DNA of 64,000 nt from Arthrobacter humicola (GTDB lineage Bacteria; Actinomycetota; Actinomycetes; Actinomycetales; Micrococcaceae): the NCBI RefSeq assembly GCF_022803015.1, contig NZ_JAFKON010000001.1:310001-374000 (forward strand), in the 5' to 3' direction. The notes beneath the pieces were generated by a model. The model worked only from the letters and a program-made list of their open reading frames with translations. It searched no databases and was not told the DNA's origin. The stretch's first letter is position 1. Every line of letters starts with the position of its first letter. Shown one piece after another: positions 34,220 through 42,563 of the stretch. Both the position numbers and the translations under genes were made by a program.

Positions 34220-34741
34220 ATGAGGCCGCCGCCTGAAGGACCGCCGGAGGAGCCCGGCCCGGAAAAGCCGGGGGAGGCGGGGGAGCCGCGCCGCACCAGG
34301 CCTGGCCGGACCCTGCTGGCCATCATGGCCGCGATCGCGGTGATCGTGATCATCGCGCTGGCAGTGGTCTTCACCCGCGGGGAGCCCGCGCCCCTGGCCG
34401 AGTCAACGCCCGCCGGCGTCGCGCAGCGCTATGCCGCAGCCGTCATTGCCGGGGATGAGACGGCCGCCTCCGCCTACCTGACGCCGGCCGCCCGGAGCAA
34501 GTGCACAACCGGGGCCCGCCCTTCGGCCCGGAACCTGCGAGTCACGCTGGTGTCCACCACCGAGCGGCCGGAATCCGCGGACGTGAGGGTGCTCATCACT
34601 GTGTCCGAGCCGGGCGGTCCCTTCGGCAGCGCCGAATACCAGGTGGAGGACGCGTTCGATCTCGTTCGGGCGGGCAATGGCTGGCTGATCGACACCGTGC
34701 CCTGGCCGCTGGCAGTGTGCACCGGCGAGGCGAAGCAATGA
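34220..34741 (+). CDS. Single-pass membrane protein with small extracytoplasmic domain
   Basis: A 173-residue protein with a Pro/Glu-rich cytoplasmic N-terminus, one membrane segment (about 32-52, LLAIMAAIAVIVIIALAVVF) and a compact outer domain (VAQRYAAAVIAGDETAASAYLTPAA ... GGPFGSAEYQVEDAFDLVRAGNGWLIDTVPWPLAVCTG) that looks like a reduced NTF2/lumazine-binding type fold. No name can be given. Its stop overlaps the next gene start (ATGA), so they form a pair. Confidence 0.8.
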   Translation: MRPPPEGPPEEPGPEKPGEAGEPRRTRPGRTLLAIMAAIAVIVIIALAVVFTRGEPAPLAESTPAGVAQRYAAAVIAGDETAASAYLTPAARSKCTTGARPSARNLRVTLVSTTERPESADVRVLITVSEPGGPFGSAEYQVEDAFDLVRAGNGWLIDTVPWPLAVCTGEAKQ

Positions 34742-36420
34742 GCGCCCAAGGGACAGTGCGCCGGCTCATCACCTACGCGCTGCTGTTCGCACTGGTGGTG
34801 ACAACCGCCGTCGGGCTCAGCGGACTGCTGGGCCGCCTGCTGGTGGCGGGGACAGAGCTGGCCCCGGACGACGTCGCCGGGCTCGCGCGCTCGCTGGCGT
34901 TCGCCCTGATTGGCGGGCCGCTCGCGGCCCTTTTGTGGTGGGCGGTGTGGCGGCGGCTCGAGGACCCGGTGGAGCGGTCCGCCATCGGCTGGGGTCTCTA
35001 CCTGGCAGGCGCCTACCTGCTCGCCCTGCTCATCGCGGCCACCAATGTGCTGAACGCTCTGTCCTCGCTGATCGGCGGGCAGGGCCTTCAGTGGCGGCTG
35101 TCCCTGGCCACCGGTCTGGTGTGGGCTGCGGTCTGGGCCTGGCACCGGTGGATGTGGCGTGACCCCCGGAAGAATCCGACAGACCTCTCCGGGGTCCCTA
35201 CGGTGCTCGGCTCGGTGCTGGGGCTCGTGCTGGGCGTGGGCGGCGCCGTCGCAGCCTTATCCACCTTGCTGGATGCCGCCCTGCGGGGAGCCGCGACGGA
35301 AGTGTCGGTGGGCAAACCGTGGTGGGTGTCGGCGCTGCAATCCCTGGTCTGGGCCGTCGGCGGAACCATTATCTGGTGGCGGCATTGGAATCACGACGGC
35401 GGCCGGAGGCTGCGGACCGGGCTGGCCGACGTCGCGCTCATCACGGTCGGGGTGCTTGGCGCGGGCGTTCTGACCTTGGGCGGAGCCGGCGTGGCGCTCT
35501 TCGTGGTGCTTCGCCTGCTAGTTGACCGTTCCGAACCGCTGGAGCTCCTGCTGGAGCCCCTCGCGCCGGCTGTGTCCGCGGCCGCCATCGGCTGCCTCGT
35601 CTGGGTCTACCACCGCAACGTCGCGCGCGGCCGCTCAGAGGCCACGCTTCAGGGCGGCAGGCTGGTGACCTCCGGCGTCGCCCTGGTCGCGGCAGCGTCC
35701 GGGATAGGCGTGATCGTCAACTCGGTCCTCGCCATGACGGCGACGCCGCTGGCCGGCGCCGGGGCGCGGACGCTGCTCCTTGCGGGAATCAGCTCGCTCC
35801 TGGTTGGCGGGCCGGTCTGGTGGCTTGCGTGGCGGCGCGTGGAGCAGTCGGCGGCGACCGGCGCCGGCCTGAACGCGCGCCGTATCTACCTGGTGGCCGT
35901 GTTCGGCCTGAGCGCGGTGGTGGCGGTGGTCACGCTGCTGGTGATCGGGTTCCGGATGTTCGAGTTCGTCCTGGGCGAGGTCAGCGGGGGAAGCCTCGTG
36001 GACCGGATCCGCGCACCCCTGGGGCTCCTGGTCGCCACGGGACTCGTGTTCGGGTACCACTTTGCCGTGTGGCGGCAGGACCGCGCCGTGCTCGCCGCGG
36101 CCGGTCCGGTCCGTCCGCGAACCATCGGCCACGTGTTCCTCGTGGCGGGATCGGACCCCGCACCGCTGCGGCGCGTCATCGGCGAGGTCACCGGGGCCGG
36201 CGTCACGGTCTGGAAACGGGCCGACGGCGGAGCCGGCGCCGCCGGTTTTGCCGGTGCTGGTGTTGCCGGCGTTGCCGGCGTTGCCGGTGGGGACGTCGCG
36301 GGCGATGCCGGGGCCCAGGAGAAGCGGTTGGCGGCCGCACTGGAGGGTGTGGCGGCGCCCCGGGTTCTGGTCGTTGCCTATCAGCACGGGGGAATTGACG
36401 TCATCCCGCTGCAGGGCTGA
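34738..36420 (+). CDS. DUF5671 multi-pass membrane protein
   Basis: A 560-residue integral membrane protein with about 12 hydrophobic segments arranged as repeated four-helix units, each with a WW/WR-rich junction (PLAALLWWAVWRRLEDP, GGTIIWWRHWNHDGG, VGGPVWWLAWRRVEQ). This matches DUF5671 proteins of actinobacteria, whose role is unknown. The cytoplasmic C-terminus contains a low-complexity GVAGVAGVAGG run and ends in a small domain (RVLVVAYQHGGIDVIPLQG). Coupled to the upstream single-pass protein by an ATGA overlap, which suggests a two-component membrane complex. Confidence 0.85.
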   Translation: MSAQGTVRRLITYALLFALVVTTAVGLSGLLGRLLVAGTELAPDDVAGLARSLAFALIGGPLAALLWWAVWRRLEDPVERSAIGWGLYLAGAYLLALLIAATNVLNALSSLIGGQGLQWRLSLATGLVWAAVWAWHRWMWRDPRKNPTDLSGVPTVLGSVLGLVLGVGGAVAALSTLLDAALRGAATEVSVGKPWWVSALQSLVWAVGGTIIWWRHWNHDGGRRLRTGLADVALITVGVLGAGVLTLGGAGVALFVVLRLLVDRSEPLELLLEPLAPAVSAAAIGCLVWVYHRNVARGRSEATLQGGRLVTSGVALVAAASGIGVIVNSVLAMTATPLAGAGARTLLLAGISSLLVGGPVWWLAWRRVEQSAATGAGLNARRIYLVAVFGLSAVVAVVTLLVIGFRMFEFVLGEVSGGSLVDRIRAPLGLLVATGLVFGYHFAVWRQDRAVLAAAGPVRPRTIGHVFLVAGSDPAPLRRVIGEVTGAGVTVWKRADGGAGAAGFAGAGVAGVAGVAGGDVAGDAGAQEKRLAAALEGVAAPRVLVVAYQHGGIDVIPLQG

Positions 36421-36547
36421 CCGGCCTGTCCTGAGCCTGGTCGGGCCAGGCAACCGAAGGACTCTGGTCAGCCGGTTGCGGCGGCGCTAATCTGATCCGT
36501 GCCGGCTCCCCGGCCGGCCACAACAACGGAGAAATCAGGGATGCACC

Positions 36548-36745
36548 ATGGCTGGCAAGTATGAGGTCTACAAAGACAAGTCCGGCGGATTCCGGTTCCG
36601 GCTTAAGGCCTCCAACGGCGAGGTGATCGCCTCCTCGGAGAGCTACAAGACCAAGGCGAGTGCCATGGGCGGGGTCGAGTCCGTCAAGAAGAACGCGGCC
36701 TCGCCGGTGGTCGATCTGACGGAGGCAACCGCTGAGAAGGGGTGA
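36548..36745 (+). CDS. YegP-family (DUF1508) protein
   Basis: A 65-residue protein with one DUF1508 unit: GKYEVYKDKSGGFRFRLKASNGEVIASSESYKTKASAMGGVESVKKNA (shown here only as a family description). E. coli YegP has two such units in tandem; single-unit versions are common in actinobacteria and probably dimerise. Function is unknown. The ATG at 36548 is preceded by a purine-rich GGAGAAATCAGGG stretch. Confidence 0.93.
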   Translation: MAGKYEVYKDKSGGFRFRLKASNGEVIASSESYKTKASAMGGVESVKKNAASPVVDLTEATAEKG

Positions 36746-36795
36746 ACCCGCAGGGCACGCGTCCGGTTGGGCCGGTCACCGCCTAGGATTGCCGC

Positions 36796-37263
36796 ATGTC
36801 TACTTATGAAGTTACCCGCAGCGCAGTCATTCCAGCCCCGGCGCAGGACATCTTTCCGCTGGTCAACAGCTTCCACGAATGGACCAAATGGTCCCCTTGG
36901 GAGGCCGTTGATCCGGCCATGGAACGGAGCTACTCCGGCAGCGACTCCGGCGTCGGTGCCAAGTACACCTGGAGCGGAAACCGCAAGGCCGGCTCCGGCA
37001 CCATGGAAATCGTGGACACGGCCGAGCCGCGCAACATCAAGATCCGTCTGGAATTCACCAAGCCCTTCAAAGCGGTCAACCCCACCTCCTTCACGTTCAC
37101 GCCCTCCGGTGACGGGACCCAGGTCACCTGGACGATGACCGGGGAGAACAAGGGCATCGGCAAAGTGTTCGCCCTGTTCATGAACATGGACAAAATGGTC
37201 GGCGCCGACTTCGAAAAGGGCCTGGCCGCGCTGGCCGGCGCCGTGAAACAGCGACAGGCCTGA
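36796..37263 (+). CDS. SRPBCC-family protein
   Basis: A 155-residue START/Bet v1-like protein. TYEVTRSAVIPAPAQDIFPLVNSFHEWTKWSPWEAVDPAM and the C-terminal DMDKMVGADFEKGLAALAG are typical of the polyketide-cyclase-2/SRPBCC class that binds hydrophobic ligands in a deep cavity. No cognate enzyme is adjacent. It lies 50 bases after the YegP gene and may share its transcript. Confidence 0.9.
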   Translation: MSTYEVTRSAVIPAPAQDIFPLVNSFHEWTKWSPWEAVDPAMERSYSGSDSGVGAKYTWSGNRKAGSGTMEIVDTAEPRNIKIRLEFTKPFKAVNPTSFTFTPSGDGTQVTWTMTGENKGIGKVFALFMNMDKMVGADFEKGLAALAGAVKQRQA

Positions 37264-37336
37264 ACGGGGGGGGACGCCGCCGGGCGGGCCGGGCGGCTCG
37301 TCATTCCCGGCACGCTGGCCGGTGTGCTGCTGCCGT

Positions 37337-38377
37337 TCAGGCCTGCCCGGTGGTCCGGACCAGTTCCGGGTGATGAATCCGGGCGACCTCGGGGTGGGCC
37401 CGCAGCCAGCCTTTGAGCACGTTTGCGCCGTAGGACGCGAGCATCGGATTGTCCGGATCATCGGTGACCCCCCGGGACCGGGCCGCGAGTGCGGGAGGCA
37501 GGGGCACTGGCTCAATGACGGCGTCGAGCCGGGGCGAGAAGAAGAAGGGGACCGTGTAGCGGTCGACGCCGGCCGGGGGCGCCTCGACGCGGTGGATGGT
37601 GGCGGCCAGGTAACCCTGAGTCGCGACTTCGAGCATTTCGCCCAGGTTGATGACCAGGGCCCCTGGAATGGGTTCGACCGGAATCCAGCTGTCCGTGCCC
37701 GGCGGGAGTACCTGCAGGCCGCCGACCTGGTCCTGGAGCAACAAGGTGACGAAGCCGTAGTCCGCGTGCGCGCCGACACCCTGCGGACCGGCATCAGCGA
37801 CGACGCCGCCGACGTAGTGGACCAACTTGGCCATCCAGGCAGGTGAGTCCCGGAAGGGTTCATCGAAGTATCCTTCGGGCAGTTCCAGCGACACGGCGAT
37901 GGCGCTGAGCAATTCGGCCCCGACGCCGGACATCCGTTCCGCCCAGGCCATGCACACGGTGCGCAGCTCGGGCAACGCCCGGTCCGGCATCAGGTTCGGC
38001 CCTTGGACCAGCCAGTACGGCTGATCCGGCGGGTAGTCCTCGACGGCGGGGCGCTCCGGTCCAAAATCCAGCTGCTCCCGCGCGTCCGGCCGCCCCTGGG
38101 TGATTTCGTGGCCCAGCCGCGTGTAACCGCGGAAATGGGGCGAGAGCCGGTTGTCCAGTTCCAGCCGTGATTCAAGCGGAAGCTCGAAAAAGCGCCGCGT
38201 GACGTCGAAGAGCTCATCCACCTCGGCGGCAGGGGCCCCGTAACCCGTCAGCTGGAAGAAGCCCACCCGGTGCGTGGCGTCGCGCAGTGCATCAATAAAC
38301 GCCGGGTCAAACGTGCCGTCCAGCCCCCTGGCGGTACTCAGGTCCAGGAGCGGAATGGAATCCGATGGTGCGCCCAT
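37337..38377 (-). CDS. 2-oxoglutarate/Fe(II) oxygenase, isopenicillin-N-synthase family
   Basis: A 346-residue non-heme iron oxygenase. The DIOX_N start (IPLLDLSTARGLDG) and 2OG-FeII domain are in order; the iron triad is visible as HADYGF (His, Asp) and the distal His of ATIHRVEAPPAG, followed by the RYTVPFFFSP motif whose Arg binds 2-oxoglutarate. The family includes enzymes for antibiotics, gibberellins and ethylene, yet in soil actinobacteria many act on small catabolic substrates. No clue to substrate lies in the neighbours. The gene is single. Confidence 0.92.
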   Translation of the reverse strand: MGAPSDSIPLLDLSTARGLDGTFDPAFIDALRDATHRVGFFQLTGYGAPAAEVDELFDVTRRFFELPLESRLELDNRLSPHFRGYTRLGHEITQGRPDAREQLDFGPERPAVEDYPPDQPYWLVQGPNLMPDRALPELRTVCMAWAERMSGVGAELLSAIAVSLELPEGYFDEPFRDSPAWMAKLVHYVGGVVADAGPQGVGAHADYGFVTLLLQDQVGGLQVLPPGTDSWIPVEPIPGALVINLGEMLEVATQGYLAATIHRVEAPPAGVDRYTVPFFFSPRLDAVIEPVPLPPALAARSRGVTDDPDNPMLASYGANVLKGWLRAHPEVARIHHPELVRTTGQA

Positions 38378-38528
38378 GAGTGCAAACTACCACCACAGCA
38401 TTCACTACTGAACTCATTCCCAGCAACTGTGCAGGGTCCTCGCGGGTATTCTTGACCGCGGTGTGAAAGAGTGCAGACACCGAAGCCGCCAAGGCCACGC
38501 TGACAGGTCAATCAGAAAGCCGGAATCC

Positions 38529-39644
38529 ATGAGCCGGACTGCCACGATAAATCATCGACGAATCGCCGCGCGTCTGCTTGTTGCAGCAGTCCTGGTGGCA
38601 TCGGCGGCGGCGTGCGAGCCGGGGCCGCCGGGCGGCAATCCGGGTCCCACTGCCGGGGGCACTGCCACCACGGGGGCGCCGTCGAAGCCCGGGCACGTGT
38701 TCGTCATCAATCTCGAGAACAAGGGCTACAACAAGGTGTGGGGCGCAGGCTCGGAGGCCCCCTACCTGTCGCAGACGCTCCGCAGCCAGGGTGTCCTGCT
38801 TTCCAAGTACTACGGGATCGCCCACAATTCGAACCCGAATTACCTGGCCCAGATCTCCGGCCAGCCGTCCAACGCCATGACGCGGGAGGACTGCCCCACC
38901 TACGCGGCGTTTGAGCTGACGGGGACGGGCGCGCTCGGCCTGGCGGAGGGCGCCGGCTGCGTCTATCCGGCCTCGGTCCCCACGGTCGCCGGGCAGCTCA
39001 GTGCCGCAGGCAAGACCTGGAAGGGCTACATGGAAGACATGGGCACGCCGTGCCGTCATCCCGACCTCGGCGGGCAGGACACCAGCCAGGGCGCCAAGGT
39101 GGGTGACCAGTACGCAACGCGGCACAACCCGTTCGTGTATTTCCAGGCCATCACCTCGTCGCCGGACTGCCAGAGCAACGTGGTGGACTTCAGCGAACTC
39201 CGCGGTGACCTCCAGTCCGTAGCCACCACCCCCAACCTGTCCTACATCTCACCCAATCTTTGCAATGACGGCCACGACAACCCCTGCGTCGACGGCAGTG
39301 CAGGCGGACTGGCCACCGCCGACACTTGGCTGAGCCAGCAGGTCCCGGCCATCCTGGACTCCCCGGCCTTCAAACAGGACGGGATGCTGGTGATCACCTT
39401 CGACGAGTCCGAGGGCAAGACAGTTGGGCCCTCAGGGCTGCTGCCCGGAGGAACGGCCGGCGGCAGGATTGGTGCACTGGTCCTCTCGCCGCTCACCAAG
39501 GGCGGCACGACGTCGGACCGGCCGTACAACCACTTCAGCCTCCTGGCCAGCATCGAAGACGCCTTCTCGCTCCCGCGCCTCGGATACGCCGGGGCGCCGG
39601 GCCTGGACAGTTTCGGCGGGGACGTCTTCAATGCGGGGTCCTAG
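38529..39644 (+). CDS. Secreted phosphoesterase (PF04185, acid phosphatase/phospholipase C-like)
   Basis: A 371-residue exported protein. The N-terminus has a twin Arg (NHRRIAARLLVAAVLVASAAAC) and a lipobox-like SAAAC (Cys29), then a Gly/Pro/Thr linker. The catalytic domain begins KPGHVFVINLENKGYNKVWG with the family's metal-binding NLENxxY region, GIAHNSNPNYLAQISGQ, NDGHDNPC and LVITFDESEG, the last supplying Asp/Glu metal ligands. Six cysteines suggest disulfides. Relatives are AcpA and phospholipase C enzymes; the small size suggests an acid phosphatase. ATG at 38529. Confidence 0.9.
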   Translation: MSRTATINHRRIAARLLVAAVLVASAAACEPGPPGGNPGPTAGGTATTGAPSKPGHVFVINLENKGYNKVWGAGSEAPYLSQTLRSQGVLLSKYYGIAHNSNPNYLAQISGQPSNAMTREDCPTYAAFELTGTGALGLAEGAGCVYPASVPTVAGQLSAAGKTWKGYMEDMGTPCRHPDLGGQDTSQGAKVGDQYATRHNPFVYFQAITSSPDCQSNVVDFSELRGDLQSVATTPNLSYISPNLCNDGHDNPCVDGSAGGLATADTWLSQQVPAILDSPAFKQDGMLVITFDESEGKTVGPSGLLPGGTAGGRIGALVLSPLTKGGTTSDRPYNHFSLLASIEDAFSLPRLGYAGAPGLDSFGGDVFNAGS

Positions 39645-39705
39645 CGCGTCACCTATCTCCTAGCGGCAGCGCCGGCGGTCAGCACCGACCCGGCAGGACC
39701 GGCCG

Positions 39706-40425
39706 CTAATGCTCCGCAGGTCCCGAACCGTTGGGGGGCGCCTCCTGGCCGTATTCGGCCGAGATCAGGATGGGCAGGTGGTCCGAGGCGCCGCGGGGCA
39801 GCGTCTCCACGCTTTCGATCTCCAGCCCCTGGGAAGTGGCAAAATCAAAATGGCCCTTGAAGACCTTGTACCGGGTATAGGTCCGGCGGTCACTCATCGT
39901 GAGGTCGTAGCCGGCGTCCTTCATCTTCTCGGTCAGGGACTTGGTGAAGAACGGATAGTTGAAGTCGCCCACCATCAGTGACATCAGCCCGCCACCCATG
40001 CTGAGCAGCTCGGCGTGGGCGGCATGGATCTGGTTCCGCCGCAGAGAGTTCGACGCCGTCAGCGGCGCCGCGTGGAAGGACGCGATGACGAGTTCGTGGT
40101 CGGTCTCGTTGTCGGTCACACGAGTGCCGATGAGCCGCTCGTGCGCGGGGGAGAGGACACGGTCGTGCATGGACTTCTTAAGGGCGAAGGTCTTGGTCTC
40201 GTAGGCCGTGAAACGGCTCATGCGGTAATAGATCGCCAGGCCCAGCCGGTTGCCCTTGGTGGAATCGGCCAGGTGCAGATCCCCGATGGTCTCCGGCAGA
40301 TCGTCCGTATCGCACTCCTGGAGGCACAAAGCATCAATCTCGAAATCACGTGCCAGATCGACCAGCTCGCCGCTGGCCGCGTGCTTGCGGAGGTTGTAGC
40401 TGATGACTCTAAGCAGGGGGAGCAC
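39706..40425 (-). CDS. Endonuclease/exonuclease/phosphatase (EEP) family protein
   Basis: A 239-residue EEP-fold hydrolase. The catalytic residues appear in order: RVISYNLRKH (Asn), LCLQECD (Glu binding Mg), VIASFHAAP, LMVGDFNYPF (Asp, Asn) and RGASDHLPILI (Asp, His). It has no signal peptide, so it is cytosolic. Relatives cleave nucleic acids or phosphodiesters such as phospholipids; no DNA-binding extension is present. A GTG at 40425 with an AGAGG immediately before it is the likely start. It stands alone between convergent and divergent neighbours. Confidence 0.87.
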   Translation of the reverse strand: MLPLLRVISYNLRKHAASGELVDLARDFEIDALCLQECDTDDLPETIGDLHLADSTKGNRLGLAIYYRMSRFTAYETKTFALKKSMHDRVLSPAHERLIGTRVTDNETDHELVIASFHAAPLTASNSLRRNQIHAAHAELLSMGGGLMSLMVGDFNYPFFTKSLTEKMKDAGYDLTMSDRRTYTRYKVFKGHFDFATSQGLEIESVETLPRGASDHLPILISAEYGQEAPPNGSGPAEH

Positions 40426-40611
40426 CTCTTCGGTGAATAGTCGTTAAAACCTCACCCGAGTCTACCCAGTCCGAGCGGATCGGTTGGGAACAAGCGCAGC
40501 GCGCGTCCGGGGTCCGCGCCGGATCGGAGCCGGAAACACAGCGGCCGGGATCACGGAAAGCGCAGCAGGATAGTGTGTTCTGGAATCACCAGCCATGCGA
40601 AAGGGCGGACG

Positions 40612-41415
40612 TTGACTGCTGCACTACCGGAACTTGCCGAGGGCGATTTCTACTACGAGGCCCTGGGGGACGGGCGGTTCCGCTCCACCATCCACGCCCA
40701 AGGCGCCTGGAACGAACACGAGCAGCACATGGCCCCCGCGTCCGGCATCATGGCCGACCGCCTGGCCCGGCACGAGCCCCGCGAAGATATGCGCATGGCG
40801 CGGCTCAGCTACGAAATCCTCGGGCTGATCCCCGGCGGTGAGTTCGAGATCGTGACCTCCACCCTGCGCCCGGGCCGGACCATCGAACTGGTGCAGGCCG
40901 AGCTCGTTTCCGGCGGGCGCACGGCCATTCGCGCCACGGCCTGGCGGATGATCACCTCTGACACGTCCGCCATCGCGGCCTTCGAGGATCCCAGGATTCC
41001 GGCGCCGGAGGACTGCGAGCCGTACGACGCCGCGGCCGTCTGGCCCGGCGGCTACATCGCCTCCCTGCACATGCGGATCGCCGAGGGCCACCGGGCGGGC
41101 TCGGGAACCGTCTGGCTGCGCACCGACTACCCGCTGACAGACCGGGCGGACAGCGGCGACCTCGCCCGGCTGGTCGGCCTCGTGGACACGGCGAACGGCA
41201 TTGCCGCCCGGGTCCCGCCGGGCAAGGGCAGCTACGCCTTCCCCAACCTGGACCTGCAGATCCATATGTACCGGCAGCCGGAGGGGGAGTGGCTGGGGCT
41301 GGACAACGAAGTCACGTTCGGTACGGACGGGATCGGGCTCACCTCCACGGTGCTGCATGACCTCACAGGCCCGTTCGGACGCGCGGAACAGATCCTGACG
41401 CTGCGCAGGTCCTAG
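40612..41415 (+). CDS. Acyl-CoA thioesterase-like (double hot-dog) protein
   Basis: A 267-residue protein with the TesB/4HBT_3-type double hot-dog layout: EGDFYYEALGDGRFRSTIHAQGAWNEHEQHMAPASGIMADRL and the second half KGSYAFPNLDLQIHMYRQPEGEWLGLDNEVTFGTDGIGLTSTVLHD. The motif QIHMYRQPxGEWLGLD is characteristic of actinobacterial thioesterase-family proteins. The TTG at 40612 is favoured because AAAGGG precedes it; an earlier GTG at 40573 is possible. It is convergent with the DUF2177 gene with essentially no gap. Confidence 0.85.
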   Translation: MTAALPELAEGDFYYEALGDGRFRSTIHAQGAWNEHEQHMAPASGIMADRLARHEPREDMRMARLSYEILGLIPGGEFEIVTSTLRPGRTIELVQAELVSGGRTAIRATAWRMITSDTSAIAAFEDPRIPAPEDCEPYDAAAVWPGGYIASLHMRIAEGHRAGSGTVWLRTDYPLTDRADSGDLARLVGLVDTANGIAARVPPGKGSYAFPNLDLQIHMYRQPEGEWLGLDNEVTFGTDGIGLTSTVLHDLTGPFGRAEQILTLRRS

Positions 41416-41416
41416 C

Positions 41417-41800
41417 TCAGTGGAAGACGAGCCAGCCGGCCAACGTGGCCAGCGCCGTCAACACGGCACCCCACAGGATGTCCACGACGATTAGCTGCCA
41501 CGGCCACGTCTTGAGCGTGGCGGCATTTGTCAGATCGTAGGTGGCGTAGCCAAACACGCCCAGCGCGGCACCGTAGCCCACAGCGCTGAGCCAGCTGCCG
41601 CCGTCGAGCGCTGGCGTCAGGGCAAAGAACACGATCCCGGCAATGTAGATCACGTAGAACACCACCGCGTAACCTAGATTGGGCTTGTCGGCCATCAGGT
41701 CACCAATCTGGCGGCGGTAGAACGGGTTCATCGTCTTGAGCCAGATGGCGTCGATGACGGCGAATGCGGCGGCTACGACGAGGAATTGCAGAATGACCAT
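41417..41800 (-). CDS. DUF2177 membrane protein
   Basis: A 127-residue protein with four hydrophobic segments and the family patterns FAVIDAIWLKTMNPFYRRQIG, YAVVFYVIYIAGIVFFAL, YGAALGVFGYATYDLTNAATLKTWPWQLIVVDILWG. Function is unknown. The ATG at 41800 has no ribosome site; an ATG at 41818 in the same frame overlaps the start of the divergent ligase gene. It may be translated from a leaderless mRNA. Confidence 0.9.
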   Translation of the reverse strand: MVILQFLVVAAAFAVIDAIWLKTMNPFYRRQIGDLMADKPNLGYAVVFYVIYIAGIVFFALTPALDGGSWLSAVGYGAALGVFGYATYDLTNAATLKTWPWQLIVVDILWGAVLTALATLAGWLVFH

Positions 41801-41816
41801 AAGGGAGCATAACAAC

Positions 41817-42563
41817 ATGCCGCAGGCGCCAGCCGGGTCCCGGACACTGACGGTGGTGCGGCAGCAGGAATCACTTGGCGCCGCGGCCGACCTCGACTTC
41901 GCGCTCGGGCTCCTCCAGAAGGTCAAGACCGGCTCACTCGGTCCCACCTTGCGGCTGTACCGGCCGGTCCCCACGGTCGCCTTCGGCCAGCGCGACACGC
42001 ACCTGCCCGGCTTCGCGGCCGCCGCCAACGCCTGCCGGCAGCTGGGCTTCGAGCCGCTGGTCCGCAAGGCCGGAGGCCGCGCGGCGGCCTACCACGAACG
42101 AACGCTCGTCATCGACCACCTGGAACCCGATGCGGACGCGATTGCCGGGGCCAAGGGGAGGTTTTCGCGGTTCGGCGAGCTGCTCGCCGGGGCACTGCGC
42201 GACGCCGGCGTGGATGCCGGCGTCGGCGAGATCCCGGGGGAGTACTGCCCCGGGGAGTTCAGCGTGCACGGCAGCGACCCGGAGGTCCCCGAACACCGAA
42301 TCAAGCTGGTCGGCACCGCCCAGCGGGTGGTCGCCGGCGGCTGGCTCTTCAGCTCCGTGATCGTGGTGGCGGACTCCGCCCCGATCCGCGCGGTCCTGGA
42401 GGCCAGTTACACCGCCCTCGGCCTCGAATGGGACCCCGCGACGGCCGGCGCGGCCGATGACCTGGTGCCGGGCCTCGACGTCGATGCGGTCGAGGCCGCG
42501 GTGATCGCCGCCTACGGACGCTACGCCCCGCTCAGCTACGCGGAGTTCTCGAGCCTGCTCTGA
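41817..42563 (+). CDS. Lipoate-protein ligase A-like (BPL/LplA) family protein
   Basis: A 248-residue protein of the lipoate/biotin ligase fold: LRLYRPVPTVAFGQRDTHLPGF, VRKAGGRAAAYHERTLVIDHL (the usual RR(x)SGGGAVYHD segment, here RKAGGRAAAYH), then YCPGEFSVHG and KLVGTAQRVVAGGWLFSSVI (the lipoyl-AMP Lys). It lacks the C-terminal accessory domain of LplA and may be an octanoyltransferase or ligase. The ATG at 41817 follows AAGGGAG. Its last 28 bases overlap, tail to tail, with the carboxyltransferase gene. Confidence 0.87.
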   Translation: MPQAPAGSRTLTVVRQQESLGAAADLDFALGLLQKVKTGSLGPTLRLYRPVPTVAFGQRDTHLPGFAAAANACRQLGFEPLVRKAGGRAAAYHERTLVIDHLEPDADAIAGAKGRFSRFGELLAGALRDAGVDAGVGEIPGEYCPGEFSVHGSDPEVPEHRIKLVGTAQRVVAGGWLFSSVIVVADSAPIRAVLEASYTALGLEWDPATAGAADDLVPGLDVDAVEAAVIAAYGRYAPLSYAEFSSLL

